Source of the DNA: Tetrahymena elliotti 4EA
Taxonomy: Eukaryota; Ciliophora; Oligohymenophorea; Hymenostomatida; Tetrahymenidae
Direction of reading: 5' to 3'
Assembly: GCA_000231825.2 (NCBI GenBank)
Contig: JH720315.1
Coordinates: 588,549-652,548, forward strand
Length of the DNA stretch: 64,000 bases
The first letter of the stretch is position 1. Each line of letters begins with the position of its first letter. Positions 1 to 14,000 of this stretch are shown piece by piece. The translations under genes were made by a program, and so were the position numbers. The notes below the pieces were generated by a model that was not told where the DNA came from, searched no databases, and worked only from the letters and a program-made list of their open reading frames with translations.

Positions 1-3000
1 TTTTTTGTAAACTGAAAAAAGGCTGATTGATTGGGGGTATATTTTCTTTTATTCACATTTGATATTTTCAATTTTTATAAAATTACCCTTTCTCATAGCA
101 ATTTGATGTTCCATATTTTCGAACTTCACCTTCTTATAGACATAAATGAGTATTTTATTCTTTGCCAGGATAAAAATCAGATAAAGGAATACAGACTCCA
201 AAAAAAATACAATATTCTCTTTGGCATTTACTTGCTGTTGCTTAATTTTATTCTAGACATTATTGTGTGTTTTATTCTCTACCTATTTTGTCTACCTAAT
301 TAGGATCATTAATTTCTTAACATTTATTATTATCCTTAGTGTTTAAGCAATACAACCCATCCAAGCATCCTATACTGTTAGCTAAAATTATTTATAAAAT
401 TCTGATATATAATAATATATTTAAAATTTACGCATATCTAAATCTTAGCAATTCTAATTTTAGTTCTTTGCTTTGTAAATATTATTTGGAAAAAAGGGGT
501 CTAACTCTTGCAAAATTTAACACTTATACTGTAGAGGACTTTGATAAATAAAATGGATAAATAATATAAATTTAGAATATGCAATTTACTTGATCTATAG
601 GATACAATATGTTTTACCAAAGCATTATTTTATTTCTATTTAAAATGAATGTCAATAAAATCAAAAAATAAAATAAATTTTACTGTTTGAAGTTATTTAG
701 TCTTGAGAGACGCATTGCTGATAAACATCAGTCCCTACTATAAAAATACCTTTTATGATATTTCCTTCTTAAACACAAAAATTATCATTTGTTAAAATAT
801 CTATAAATAAGCATGTTCCCGATACACAAGTCTCTATTTAATCTCCTGAACCATTAGGATCTAAGAAAGGTAAGCAATATTATGTATTCTTTTATCTAGC
901 ATACTTATTTAGAATTTTTGATAAGACTAGCAAAGAGCAGCTTTATTAGTTTTAAACATCTAAGCATAGTTGTCCTTTCATACACCTTTATTTTAATTAA
1001 ATGCAATTTAAAAAAATGTATTTAGAAAGGTTTTACCTCACAGAATTAGGTTAATCAATCTTCTAGCAATAGCCATTTGCATCAACTCCAACTCTGTTTT
1101 AATTTAAATCAAAAGGAAAGCAACCTTCCTTTGAATTTGGATCTGATGGATTTTATTTTTAGATACAATAGTCATAAGAGCATTTTATAATTTCTATTTG
1201 AAGAAATAAAATGAATAATTTAAATATTTGATATTAACTTACTTGCATAAAATTAACCACTAATAGCACATCCCCTTATATCATTTATTCCCTATGTTAT
1301 AAATATGTTCCATAAAAATAGGGGAAAATATAATCAATTAATATACTGATCTATTAGGTTAAATGTTGTTTATATAGTTGCAGGTTTATTCAATAGGATC
1401 AAAACATACATTCTGATCTAAACTACATTCTACAGAAATAGGTTAACCTTCTTTTAAGCATTCATACTATGCATTTCTTCCTATTAATTCTGAATCGAAA
1501 AATACACATTAGTTTCCAGAAGCGCAGAGCCTATTTAGTATATATAATTATTTATTTAAAATATTATTTTGATTAAAAATTATTTACCCTGTGTAACATT
1601 AAATGACTGATGTGGAGGCAATCTGATTTAGTTATAAACATAAGAATTTGTTAGAGTCTACTCCTATATAAGTATTCTAATCGATTTATTAGATATAACC
1701 ATTTGAATCTTAGCAAAAATTCTTTCTTAAATTTACAACATCTACAAAAAATAAATGCCTTTTTAAAAGATAAAAATTAAATTAATCATTACCAGCAGGA
1801 GATCCAATTTGGTACGTGTTTTTACTTAATTCTGCACATTAACCATTTTCTGTAATAAATCCTAAGTACTAATCTGATTATGGATAAATAACACAAAAGT
1901 AAGCAGGAGAAAGAACAAGACACACATTTTATGGATCATAATAGCACTTTTCAATAGTAATATCAGTTTATTCTTAATTCTAAAGACACGAATTATATTA
2001 AGTCGATCTTCCAACAAACATTGAATTTGATAATTTCCCGCAGATACCATTATTTTAGCAGCCTTCACCAGCTCCTCCAAAATTATATGTACTATAACAA
2101 TTTGAAGAAATAGGATCAAAGCAAAATTTTCCTTGGGGATCTTTACAGCTTAAATAGAATAAAAGTAAAGATTGATTAGAAATTTAAAAAAACAAAAAAT
2201 TTATGTTAAAAAATGCTTACAATTATATACCTTAAGCCCCATCACCACAAAATATTTGCCAGTTTGGTTATAAATTAATATAATTAATAGGAAAACAAGC
2301 TTACATTGTAGGATTTTCGTATTTAGTAAGACAAATGCTCTACTAACAATATTTTAAATCTATTTTATTTTAATTATTATTAAATCTATTAATATTATTA
2401 AGACACTACAAATTCAAAATTAAAACCTGAGTAATAAGTTTATTATTAAGCGCAATATCCTCCCTCTCTTGAACCCTTAAAATTATTTAGACTATTAATC
2501 ATCATTTTAATTATCTATTTAAAATGTTTACAACTGAATCAAAATTAGACAAAGTAACTTTTAAACATTGATTTGAAGAAGATCTACAAGCTGGTAAGTT
2601 ATAATAGCATGATATAACTGGACCTTAATTTAAACCAGCACATGATTTATTTTCCAAAGTAGCCATGGAACTATCAGAAGAACCTAAATTTACACAAATT
2701 TTGTTAACTGGATCATAGCATTAGGTACTATTTTAAAATTTTAATTAATTTATTGAAAAATAAACAAATCATTCATAGTTAAATTTTTTTTGAATAAATT
2801 CAAATATTATTTTAAAAAGATTAATACTTTGTATTACAAACAACAGTAAGAATTCTAAAATGATTTTAATGGATAATGCAATCACCATTTGAATCTCTTC
2901 CCTTTCATTTAAAATTGAGTTTTTATGTTAATTAACAATAAAAAGAAGTCTTACTTTAACTTTTGGATGATCTAATTAAATACATTAAGATCTATTTTCA

Positions 3001-3978
3001 CTCACCAATCTACAATAGGGAGATTTACAGAAAATTTTAATCTAATAGTGACTTGAGATTCTCAAAATACAATCATTCTTATTAGTTCTTCCCTATTCAA
3101 AATAATAAATATTTAATTAAACAAATAATTTATGTGATTAAAAGCATACAATAACCTAATTAGAATCATATTTTATGCATGCGCTTTAATTTTCAGAGTT
3201 TTTTTAAATACAATAGGATTAATTACAGTAGATTTACTACTTAAAAAATTGATTTTCTAATGCACAAAATCCATCTACAGTTCTTCCCTATTATTTATTT
3301 ATGTAAACAGTTTAAGTAAGTAAGTAAGCATCTAAATTTTATTAAAGTTTACTGCTACTTCTGGTAATTCTTTTAGCTTATTGCTTGATCCTTACCAACA
3401 GTTCTTTCTATAATAAAAACAAAATCATTAACAGTGATGATAAAATTAGAAATTTTTATCTAAATCTTACTTAGTTATTTTTTGATTTACGCATAAATAG
3501 TAATTGCGTATTTTCCTATCTGGAATTCCTTTATGCGAGAATTACTAATTTAAACAAAAATCTTCTTTGATTAAAGAGAACTCTTTTTTTAACAAATTGA
3601 AGGGATAAAATACTATGATAAAAAATAGCAAATAGTACCTTAACGGATACTAAACAGTGATACTTTTTCTATTAGATTGTCGTATTAGCTAAACTCTTAA
3701 GCTTATTAAACATACTTGCTGTTCTTTAATAGTTGGATACATATATTTTTTTCTTTTGTTACACACATACTGTAATTTGTATCAAAGCAAAACTCAATAT
3801 TATCAGAAGAATGTGAATCCAGTACATAAAAACTAATATCATTTTCATTTGATAGCCAATCATCATTATATACTTTTTAGCAAATTTAAAAAATTTATTG
3901 ACTATACTCTATTATTTAACCGCTTAGATAGCTTAGTAACAGTTAAATTAAGTACAAGAAGAATGATATTCCTTTCAT
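1..3978 (-). CDS. Copy 0: giant cysteine-rich surface protein, N-terminal part, runs off left edge
   Basis: The start is the ATG at 3978 because it opens a clear signal peptide (MKGISFFLYLIQLLLSYLSG) in frame with a first cysteine exon containing IEFCF and MCVTKEKNICI, which matches the first exon of the other copies. Multiple short exons follow, including GRTVDGFCALEN near 3.25 kb, NFGGAGEGC with GRSTQYNSC near 2.0-2.1 kb, RVGVDANGYC near 1.1 kb and KYGTSNCYEKG ending at 87. The frame needs TAA and TAG as Gln, and no in-frame TGA was met in the exons checked. Only the outer cysteine-module array lies in the window. By comparison with copies 1-3, about 9.4 kb encoding the middle and membrane parts should lie to the left. 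It has the shortest module array of the family. Function is unknown; secretion and disulfide-rich folding are inferred. Exact exon borders are only partly resolved. Confidence 0.82.
87..290 (-). other. Copy 0 landmark exon joining variable array to constant part
   Basis: This exon reads C-L-E-Q..., then EYCIFFGVCIPLSD, YPGKEQNTHLC and KYGTSNCYEKG, ending at a GG|GTAATT donor. It corresponds exon-for-exon to copy 1 (ending 15475), copy 2 (ending 33377) and copy 3 (ending 54012), all of which carry Y-G-A-S-N-C-Y or close variants. I use it as the fixed reference point for comparing lengths. The upstream border (about 290) is approximate. Confidence 0.75.
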
Positions 3979-5995
3979 ATTAAATTTATAATACTTGCTC
4001 CTTAATTTATGTAATTTATTTGTTTATTATTATTTAGTCACAAAATTTGATGTCCGTATTTGAAATTAGGATTCTAATTAAAAGCAAAACAAAAAGTATA
4101 ATTCAATGAATGAATTTTGGGATTAAGATTTTTTTAATGTTATAAAAATGAGTTTATCAAAGACAAATGATATTTCATTTGAATGTTAAAAATTGATTAT
4201 TAATATTACCAAATAATTGAAATCTATTATCTTTTAAGCAAAGAACTTGATTTTTATTCTTATCAAAGTTAAAATAAAAATAGTGTTTACTTTACAATAG
4301 ATAATATTGATTTTATCTTCTCAAGAATAATTTATTCGATTTTAAAGCTTTTATCTTCTTGTTACTCATAAATAATTTATTTAGTTTTCATCTATAGAAT
4401 CTATTTATTCTTTTATTTTCTCAAAATTAATTATTAGATTTATAAGAAAATAAAAACTAATTTCTGGAAAATATTAATTTCTTACTTTTCTTCATCTCAT
4501 TACCATACCTTAATTATTCTAATTATTCGAATTGTATAAACGTATTTTATTATTAAATAAATTTTTATAAAATTTAAATTCATCTTATACAGGCTAATAA
4601 AGATAATATATGATTTTTAAAAAATACGGTATATCAATAAATATATTTATGAATTAATTTTAAAAATAAGAGTTTGGAGTATTAATGGTACCAATAAAAT
4701 TATCAAAACTGTTTTTTTAATATCTATAAAATGCACTTAAAATACATATTTTCATATTACATTTGATTTTATTAATTCATAAGTAATGGCATTTAATTTT
4801 TAACAACTTTTAACTCAAACTTCCTCAAAAAGAGATACGAAAATATCAAAACTTAAACTAAATGTTTAAGATATTTTTCTTTTTTAATGAAAAGTAGACT
4901 ATTGTTACTACCATCGAAAATGTGATAACAACTTTAAAACATATTTACTTCATTTAAAAATAATAAAAGCGCAAAGCAAAATGCCTATGCTTTTTATAAT
5001 TATATTAATTTAACAATATCAAAAATGTTGACAAATTTTTAATTGATAAATAAATAGATACACTATTCTTAACACAAATTTTCAAATTTTTGCTCACCAT
5101 CTAAACTTAATAAGAAATTTCTGCCACCATCTAAATTATATTATTAATTTAACTCACTATCTAAACAAAATTAGAAATTTGATTTGTATTATTAACCAGA
5201 AATATTTAATTTTAGATTACATATTTTTGATAATTTTGTTTACTCAAATTTGATAAGCAACATTATTTTTCTTGAATTATTCTTTAATACCCCAATTTTT
5301 CAAAACCATTTAAAGTGATAATATTACTTATTAATAATATGAAGCCAATAGGTTTAATTTATAATATCATATTCTAGCAAATCAAAGAATTTCAAAAAAA
5401 TAGCATTGACTTTTCTTTAAATTCTTCTTCATTCACTCTTAAAACTATTAGATTTATAAATTTTACTTTCATTTATTTAGAATGATTAATATGGTTAACT
5501 TTTATATTATTTTTTTTTAAAAATACAATTTTCTTATTTAGATTATTTAACTTTATAATATTTTTTTGATTTAAACAGAGCATTTAAAGTTAAACTTCAA
5601 ATGAAATGTCATATCGCAATTATTAAAAATTTAGTGCATAAAAAGCTTTTCCAAAAATTATTTATTTAAAATAATTTTTTTTGATTACTGAAATTAAAAT
5701 CTTATTCTAATTCAAATAATTTTTTTGTATTTTGAGTATTCTTTTTAATTTTTGATTCCTTAGATTATTTAAATTAGGATTGTAAACATTAATATTTATA
5801 TTTTAATTAAAATTTATTGTTATGTTTATTAAAATGAAAAAAAAAGAAAGCATGTAAAATCCACAAATCAATCTTTAAATGATCTTTTAAATTAAAAAAT
5901 TATCATCAAACATACACTTAAGAAAATTAAAAAAGGATTTTTGATTTTTATATTTTAAATATAAAGTTAATACAAAAAAGAATAATCTAAATTAT
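3979..5995. other. Intergenic region between copy 1 end and copy 0 start
   Basis: This 2.0-kb stretch is very AT-rich with long A and T runs. I found no frame with the cysteine or glutamine pattern of the neighbouring genes. It should contain the copy 0 promoter (right of 3978) and the copy 1 3' untranslated region (left of 5996), but no individual signal is recognisable. A short 30-bp tandem repeat lies at 5095-5184. Confidence 0.6.
5095..5184. repeat. Three tandem 30-bp imperfect repeats
   Basis: Three adjacent units begin at 5095, 5125 and 5155. Each starts CAC(C/T)ATCTAAA, and units 1 and 3 also share AGAAATTT. The spacing is exactly 30 bp. The unit is richer in C than its surroundings, which makes it stand out in the otherwise featureless intergenic DNA. 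It could be a degenerate minisatellite or a cluster of protein-binding sites; the sequence does not decide. Confidence 0.7.
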
Positions 5996-8099
5996 TCATA
6001 AACCTAATGGCGTATCTTTAATAGATTATTATTTTGGTCTAATTTTGATTTTTTAATATATTGTGTTCAAAAATTTAATCTATTTCATTTAATACTAGCA
6101 ACTGTTTTGGTATTCTAAAATATGTTTTTTATGAAGTAAAATGGTTCTAATATTTTACCATAACTATTATACCTTTTCAAACTTCTTAACTTTTTAATCT
6201 AATCTTAGTCTGTGAACTGCTTAACATGTTTTTTGAGATTTATTTTAAAAGAATTTGATAATAGAAATAATAAGAGGAGATATGCTAAAATTTAAAGTTA
6301 AATATATCTTGTGTAGTATAGCTATGGTTAAACAGATGAGAGTAATACTTAGAATCATTTTATATGAAGAGGTTTCCATTTTAAATTGCATAGAATTTAT
6401 ACAAAAGCAAATAGCTGTTAAATACTAAATTCTGAAATCTATTACATTAAGTCTCTCATTTATATATGGTTTAACTTTATTTTTTAGAAAATAAAAATTT
6501 TTTAGATAATTATATCTAATAAATTAAAATAAATTTTTTTAATCAAAACTTTTAAGCATATTTTTGATTTTTACTTAGATAAATTTTATGGTAGGTAAAT
6601 AATTTAAATTAAGAAAAATATTACATTTGTAGATTAACAAGCTGTATGTCAAAGATACAATTATAGACATAACAATTTGTAACTAAGTATGAAGATAAGA
6701 GTACTGTAATATCAAGAAAAGAGTAAATTTATAAATAAGCCTAATTAAATCCCATAAATAGTAATCTTATCTATAATCTAAAGTGAAGAATCCATATAAT
6801 ATTTTATTTTTATACTTTCTTAAACCAAACCTCATCTTATAGAGCTTATAAAAATAAAAGCTTACTGAAGCTAATAAAACAAATACCAGTATTGTTAACA
6901 CAATCATATCAATAGAAAAATAGTTAATATTTTCACATTTGATAGATAAATATTCCATAATAAACCCTTAATTATCAAAAAATTAGCAATTAACCTATAT
7001 TATTTTTAAAGAAATTGATTATATTTTATTAAATTTAAATTCAAAATTAATTACAGATCTGAATACTTTGAAGAGTATTGAATTAAAAGAGAAATAGGTT
7101 AGCACAGATATTGAGAGGAATATTTCTTTAAGAGAATATTTTATTTTACACTTTGACTTAAATAAATGATAGAGAGCTAAGAAAAATATTATCAATATGT
7201 ACACCCCTAAAAAAAAGTAAAACCCCTTAAAAACTATGATTTTACTTTCATTTATTTATTCTAAAAAGCATTCTTATATCCTGATTTAATCTGTAAAAAG
7301 GTTACCAATATCAATAAATAATTAAGAAAACATAAGAGGGATAAATTAATCATACTAAAACAATATTCCTGTTATAGATAATTAAAATAGCAAGAATTTT
7401 AGAGCAGTAACAATATTTTTGCATTAAAATTTATTATACTTTCTAAAAATCAAATAAATTACTTTTATCATTATCCTTTAATTTACTTAATTTTGAAGAT
7501 TACTAGTTATATTAATAATTAAAATCATTGCTAATACTAAAATAACCAAGTGATAAGCTATTTAAGAGAATTTAACTTAGCTACATCTATTTTTAATATA
7601 ATAAGTTAAAAAACAATTTCAAATTTAAATAGTTTACCTCTAGCATTATTAATCTAAATTCATAAAATATTATTCTCCCCAAATAGCACCACTTCTATCG
7701 CAGTCTTCACAAAGAGCCCCAATATATCCTAATTATTTTTTTAAATAATATAAACAAAAATTAAAAGAAATTTACTTACCTTCTTAACAGTAATAATTTA
7801 TATCAGTACGCTAAACTTAGAAGAGACTCATTTAATTTGTTTTTCTTGTTTGAATGTCTCCAACACAATTTTTGCAAGGATATAATACTGCAGATCTTTA
7901 ATTAACTCTCCAATAATTTTATGGTAATAAGATTTAATCTCTAAAGCAATAAACTTAAGTGCTAGGACATGCTTAACATGTACTTGAGATATCAAAACTA
8001 AACTAGGTATCTTTGCAATCTTTACAGTAGTCATATTTTTCTAAATATTTTTAAGGAATTTATCCAACAAGGCAGTTTTAAGCCATCTATACATTTATC
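5996..8099 (-). other. Copy 1 EGF-like module, multi-span membrane domain and tail
   Basis: A cysteine module (YDYCKDCKDT, then NYYCQEGYIGALCEDCD) is followed by membrane stretches. These include AYHLVILVLAMILIINI, TALKFLLFQLSITGILF, GFYFFLGVYILIIFFLALYH, EIFLSISVLTYFSFNSIL, IVLTILVFVLLASVSFYF, a stretch near FLILQYSYL, and MILSITLICLTIAIL: about seven or eight spans. FIMEYLSIKCE and GFFTLDYRQDYYLWD are conserved in all copies. The last intron is 6475-6624, inserted after the first base of a codon in Y-K|x-K-P-Y; copy 1 uses an AAAG acceptor where copies 2 and 3 use TAG. The last exon encodes one more hydrophobic pair and a basic, Gln-rich tail. The topology resembles a seven-span receptor, but no G-protein-receptor motif was recognised. 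Confidence 0.8.
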
Positions 8100-11000
8100 T
8101 TTAATTAATATGTTTTATATCCAAGAATATACTCGTCTTTATTGAAAATTGGTATTTAAGCAAAATCACTTTAAATCATAATCTTAACATTTTGTTTAAA
8201 ATATCCATAAATTTGAATTTATTAAGTTAAGTTGAAAACTCCATTTACATGATTTATTTTACTTTAAGTTAGAGAGCCAACACCTTCTGAGATATATATT
8301 GACAGAAAACTATCCCAAGGTATATTTAGAATTTGTTCATTTTAATCGTTAGAATATATTAGTAATATTTCTTTCTTTTATTAATTAAAAAAATAAGAAT
8401 TTATAAAATTCAAATGGAGTTTTTTGGGTAATAATGTAAATTAAAATTTATTTAAAAAATTTTCATCAATTAAAAAATAAATTTCAAAATTCTAAAAAAA
8501 AGTATTACTTCTAGTTATCCTCCTTAATGATTTTATATTAATAAAATATCTTTATCTTAAAGCTACTTACCATTAATAAATATAAGTAGCTTAGTTGGTG
8601 ATAATTAAATTATTTAACCATATTTTAAAGCCATATTTTTTAAATAAGTATTATTTGAAAATTTATTAACTGCCTAGCCTGTTGATGATCCAAACGCTCC
8701 TCCATAGATTGCTTAGTTTTAAGAAAATGTACAATTTTAAACATTAATTTAATTAGATAAAATAGTATTCTTAGTATTTTCTAAGTAAATAGCTCCACCA
8801 TATTAATCAGCATTATTTTTATCAAAAAGAGTTTATTCTATAATAAGACTAGATTGTTTTAAGTAAATAGCACCTCCATTTGTAAGAGCTTTATTGCCAA
8901 CAAATACAGAATTTAAAATGATTAATTTATGTAAAAGATTTTCTTAAATATTAATAGCATTTGTAAAGTATTGTTACTGTTATTACAAGAATAAGCTTGA
9001 ACCATATTATGCAATATTATTTTGAAAAGTAGAATTTTAAATCTCTAATTTAGAAGCTAAAATTTATATTATACCCAAGTTACAATGATGGCATGTGTTA
9101 TTAATAACATTGAGTTTGTAAATGTAACTAAAATAGCTCTAGTAATGGGCTGTATTTTATACTTCAAATCCAGATATTTCTAGATTGTTATATATATTCT
9201 AATTGTTTTATATTAAGCTATCATAGATATAAAAACGCTAAATACCTTCAGCTAAGATGAGATTACTTAGAAATTTACTATCTTAATAAGTATTTTTGAC
9301 ATCATAAAAGTTTACAGCATTTTGAATAATTAAAATTTTTTGAAATTTTAATCTCAGGTCATCATTTATTGAGATATCTTCTGGAGTGCTTAGTGATAAT
9401 TAAAAGGTTGATTTAGTTATTTCAATATCATGAGCTTTTTCTATATAAATTAATGAAGCATAAGATTATTAAATTGTCATCCAAATTTATTAGTTTAAGT
9501 TTTATTTATAGCTTTAAATTTAATTAATAAAGTGTTTAACTTAACTTTCAACAATTAACTAACTAAGTGTGATATATGCTCTTGAATTAGAGTAATTTTA
9601 TATATTTATATTACTACCTCTGCTTGAAAAATTATCAAAAAAATTACTCATTTTTATTATTACTGCTGATTTATAATTTATACAAGATAAAATCTATAAA
9701 GCTCCTCCTTGATTTAAAGCCATATTTTTTGTAAATTCTGATTTAAATATAAACACATCAAAACCTAAAGACTGCTTTCCATTTATAAATATTGCTCCTC
9801 CCTATGTTTCTAAATCATCATTACTATTAGCTATATTATTCAAATACTAACTTTCTATTGATTAAAAGCTTCCTTTATTTTAAGCTGTCCAATAAATTGC
9901 TCCTCCATTATCTGCATTACCATTTATAAATTTAGATTAAAAAATTTGAATATTTTCACATATAAGATTAAGAAACCCTCCTGTTCTATTTGTTTTTACA
10001 TCAATAGAACTAGTAATTGAATTAGTAAAGTTGCTTTAAATTATTTCTATTGATTATAGTTATCCTTAAATCCAACTAAATTAGCTACTAACATCTAATT
10101 CACTAAAACTAGAATCTGTAAAGTTTGCTTATAAATTTGGAGCATCAAAATAGAAACCAAAAGAAATCTTTCCTAAAATTGACTTTTAAAATTAAAAATA
10201 AAGAAATTAATAATGACCTGAGAAAGTTTTTTTTATTTAAAAATTTACCTTGCTATTTAAAACAATAGACTTAAAATCTTAAAATTTAACCTGCTAAATG
10301 TTGATCAAGCTTATTTGTTTAGAAGCTATAGAGAAAATAGATATGTCTTCTTTACTGTCTTAAATAACCAAAATTACAGCATTAATCCTTATATTAGTAA
10401 TTGAAATTTCAAGAGGAACTGCTTTTTTGTAAACAATATTATTTTCAATATTAAACAGTTATTTCGATATATATGTCCCTTATATGGTTGCATCTCTAAT
10501 TATTATTTGCTAAAAAGTTTGTTAAAGGTAACATATTTATGGTGCTCTAAAGGTTTTTTCAGTTGAATATAAATTAATTTGAGAGATGCTCACATTTTTG
10601 ATGTTTTCAGTTTTTATAAAAATAAATTCTTGATTATCTGCAAAAGAGAGATTGCTGATTTAAATTTCTTTTAAATTTTCAATGCTAATTAAAATTGGTG
10701 TTAGTTCAGAATGAAATTCATTTTTTTATATTACTACATCATTAATTATGAAGTTTGCATCGTTATTATCATTAAAATTTAAGAAAAAATAATTCTCTAT
10801 TTCAGCAATATTACTAATAATCTGTATTCCACTAAAGTTTGAAATAGTGCTATTAAAGCTAAGTTTGCTTTCTAATTATTGCATAAAGCTATAGTAAGTT
10901 ATATTATTAGATATAATCTAAATATTAGTGAAATTATAATAATTGGAAATAATCAGAGGCATTTATTCTTATTATAATGATAAAAAAGTACATTAATGGA

Positions 11001-14000
11001 ATGTCATATTGTTGATTGAAAAAGAATTTAGAAAATTAGAATTTATCATTTAAGACCTATGATAAAAAGCACTTTATTCAAAAATAATATTTTCTAAGAT
11101 CACATTAATATTTTGATTTGGAGAGTTGTTATATCTAATATCTAGGACAAGACTTTACTAATCAAAAACAGATTGCTCTATCACTATATTTTACATTTAA
11201 ATTGCCATAGTTTACATACTTAGATAAACTAAATTAGATTATTCAAATTAAACCTATAATTAAAAAAAAACTCCAATAATTATTTCTAATAAGATAAAAA
11301 TTTTAAGGAATATCTATCTTATTGGTTTATTAATAAGTTTATATCTATTAAAATAAAAAAATTACATTAATCAATTTAGTTGAATTCATTTTTAGGTTTA
11401 TTTAGGAGTTTTATTATGCTTGAACAATATTCAATAAAGAGGATGAGCCTAGTATCAAGATATCTTAAAAAATTACTTTGTCTAATATGATAATTGTTTC
11501 TAAGATATTGGAAACATTAAATGTAAATGATTATTTGTTTTTTGTAGTCTCAAGTTACTTAAATTAACAACTTGATAATTAAAATGTATTTAAAGAATTA
11601 TCTTTAATAGATAAGCCAAAGTTTAAATTTTTTTATTGCTATTAGAAAAATATATTGTTGACATAAACTTTATCAAAACCCTAAATTGCAAGGATATCTA
11701 TCTACTAGTAATCTAAAGTAAAATTAGAGTTAAGAGTCGTAATATTTAAAATTGCAGAAAGAGTTCTAAATTTATCCTTGAGAGTAATAGTGAAATTTTA
11801 ATTTCTTTAGCTTATACATTGATTATCTACAAATATTAACTATACTTCTAGCTCTTTTACTTATAACTCATTGTAAAAAATTATAGCTTGATCAAATTCT
11901 ATCTCATTAATAATAAATTTATTTAAATCAATCTCATTCAATCTATTAAAATTTATCGGTTCCTTAATTGATCCATCACCTAATCTACTATTTAAATCCA
12001 AGCATTAAGTATATACTATCTTTTATTTTTTGTAATAACAACCTTATTCTGATTTTTAGCATAAATAGCATTTCCTTCTTGATTTATCATAAGTTATTTA
12101 GTGATTTTAAAGTTAATAACTACTATCAAGAGTACTTTTGCATGACAAACATTAGGCATCATATAAATAAAGAGGATTTATACTGACATTACTATTATTT
12201 ACACAGGTTTCGCAACTTTGTTAAAAAAATAATTAATATTGTTTAATAATTATAATAATAATAATTTTACAGGATTGGACATATTTAACAGTCATCTCCA
12301 GAAGAAGTTAATGAGATCATTTGCTTTGGATTTTTTATTTAGTTTGATTTAAAGTAAAGCATTCCAACAAAATATTATAATAAATCAATTTAAGCTATTA
12401 GTTTGTCATTATTACATTGAATACATTAAGGCTACTTATTTATCAAAATGCATTTTAGGCAGTTCTAACCACATTTAATTTATATACATTTTTTAGCTTT
12501 CTAATCAAAATAATATCCATCTCCACATCCTTGACATATTATTTGGTAGGCATTTTTTTCATAATTTAATCTATCTTGTATTGTTAATGGGTCTCTTTTG
12601 TGAATCAATTAGGAAGTAAAGTTAAATGTGTTGGTACCTTTTTATGGAAAAATTATTCAACAACAAATTTAATAAATTTTAACATACCTTCATAACATTT
12701 TGAACAACCTGTGGGACATTTAATACATCCATTAATAGAAGGAATACTTGATTAATCCTTGCATTTAGTGCATTAATAAATTTGATTATTTTGTGTTTAA
12801 CTCTTGTCTAAGTATTTATAGCATTCTAAACACCCTTAAATCTTTTTATTGTAGAATTATTGATAGATAATAAAAATAATTAAAAAATAATAATTTACAT
12901 TATTTTTACAGAGATCATCTTAGCATCTAGGTGGATTAAATAATTAATTTAATATTTATCCACCATTACAGAAGTAGCACTAAACTTAAAAAGATTAGGT
13001 TGTCAAACAGTTATTACATTGTGATTAAAGTGAAAGATATTAACATCCATACTCACATTTGCTTTGGTCTCTAGCCAAAACATATCCTGAGGAGCAGTTT
13101 TTACATATTTAGTTGATTTTTGTTGTTGTTGATTTACTCTGTACAAATTACCAAATATATTCAGTTAAATCATATTTATTTGCACCTTAAGTTATAATAA
13201 TACTACTATAATCACAATTTTATATCTATTACACACAAGACTGACCTATTTTTAATGAATTAAAAAAAATTATTCAAATTTTTTCCTTTTTTTAAATTAC
13301 CATCAAATGAAACAAAATATCCTGCTTAGCATGATTCACATTTTTTTATGTAATTCTTACTTTAGAACTTTTGGTAAGTCAAAACTAATAGCTAATCTTA
13401 GTTAATATTTAGAATTTCATCTTTATTTTCTATTTTTTTTAAAATTAATAAAATAAACTGAGGATATCAAAAAGTATTATTTATGAAAATCAAATAATAT
13501 TTATTTCAATCATAATCCTTTATCAATTTCAATGTAATCCATAATATTTGAATATTAAAGTGTGAAAAAATAAATTAGGAAATTATGCTTTTAATTTTTT
13601 TTTTACCATATTAGCATAGATTACAGTTTTATCCACATTAAATACATGATAAAAGATCATAAGATACAAGATACTTAGGTTTACATTCTAGGCAAATAAT
13701 CATGAAAGTATATTTATCCAATTAATTGGCATCAAATTTGCTTCTTAATATTGCTTATCCATTAATTAAAGTTGCATATTCACAATAGTTGCAATTATTT
13801 GGGCATTTTTAGCAAGTTCCCTCAATAAAAATATATTAGCTTTCACAGCTCATACAATTCGCTTTGGCACTAGATTCTTGGATACAAGAAGAACAACCTT
13901 ATGGGCCTTTTATTAAAAAAAAATTATAGTAATTATATTAATCACTTTGTATTTACATAGTAAGGATTTATATGGGATTAGTTAATAGGAATTTGAATTT

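Noticed and set aside
31..303. Plus-strand standard-code frame opposite copy 0
   Set aside because: It is antisense to the landmark exon and its neighbouring introns, whose minus-strand reading aligns with three paralogs.
3313..3329. AAGT tetranucleotide run in copy 0
   Set aside because: It falls inside a short intron (donor GTAAAC, acceptor ATAATAG) and is only about four units long.
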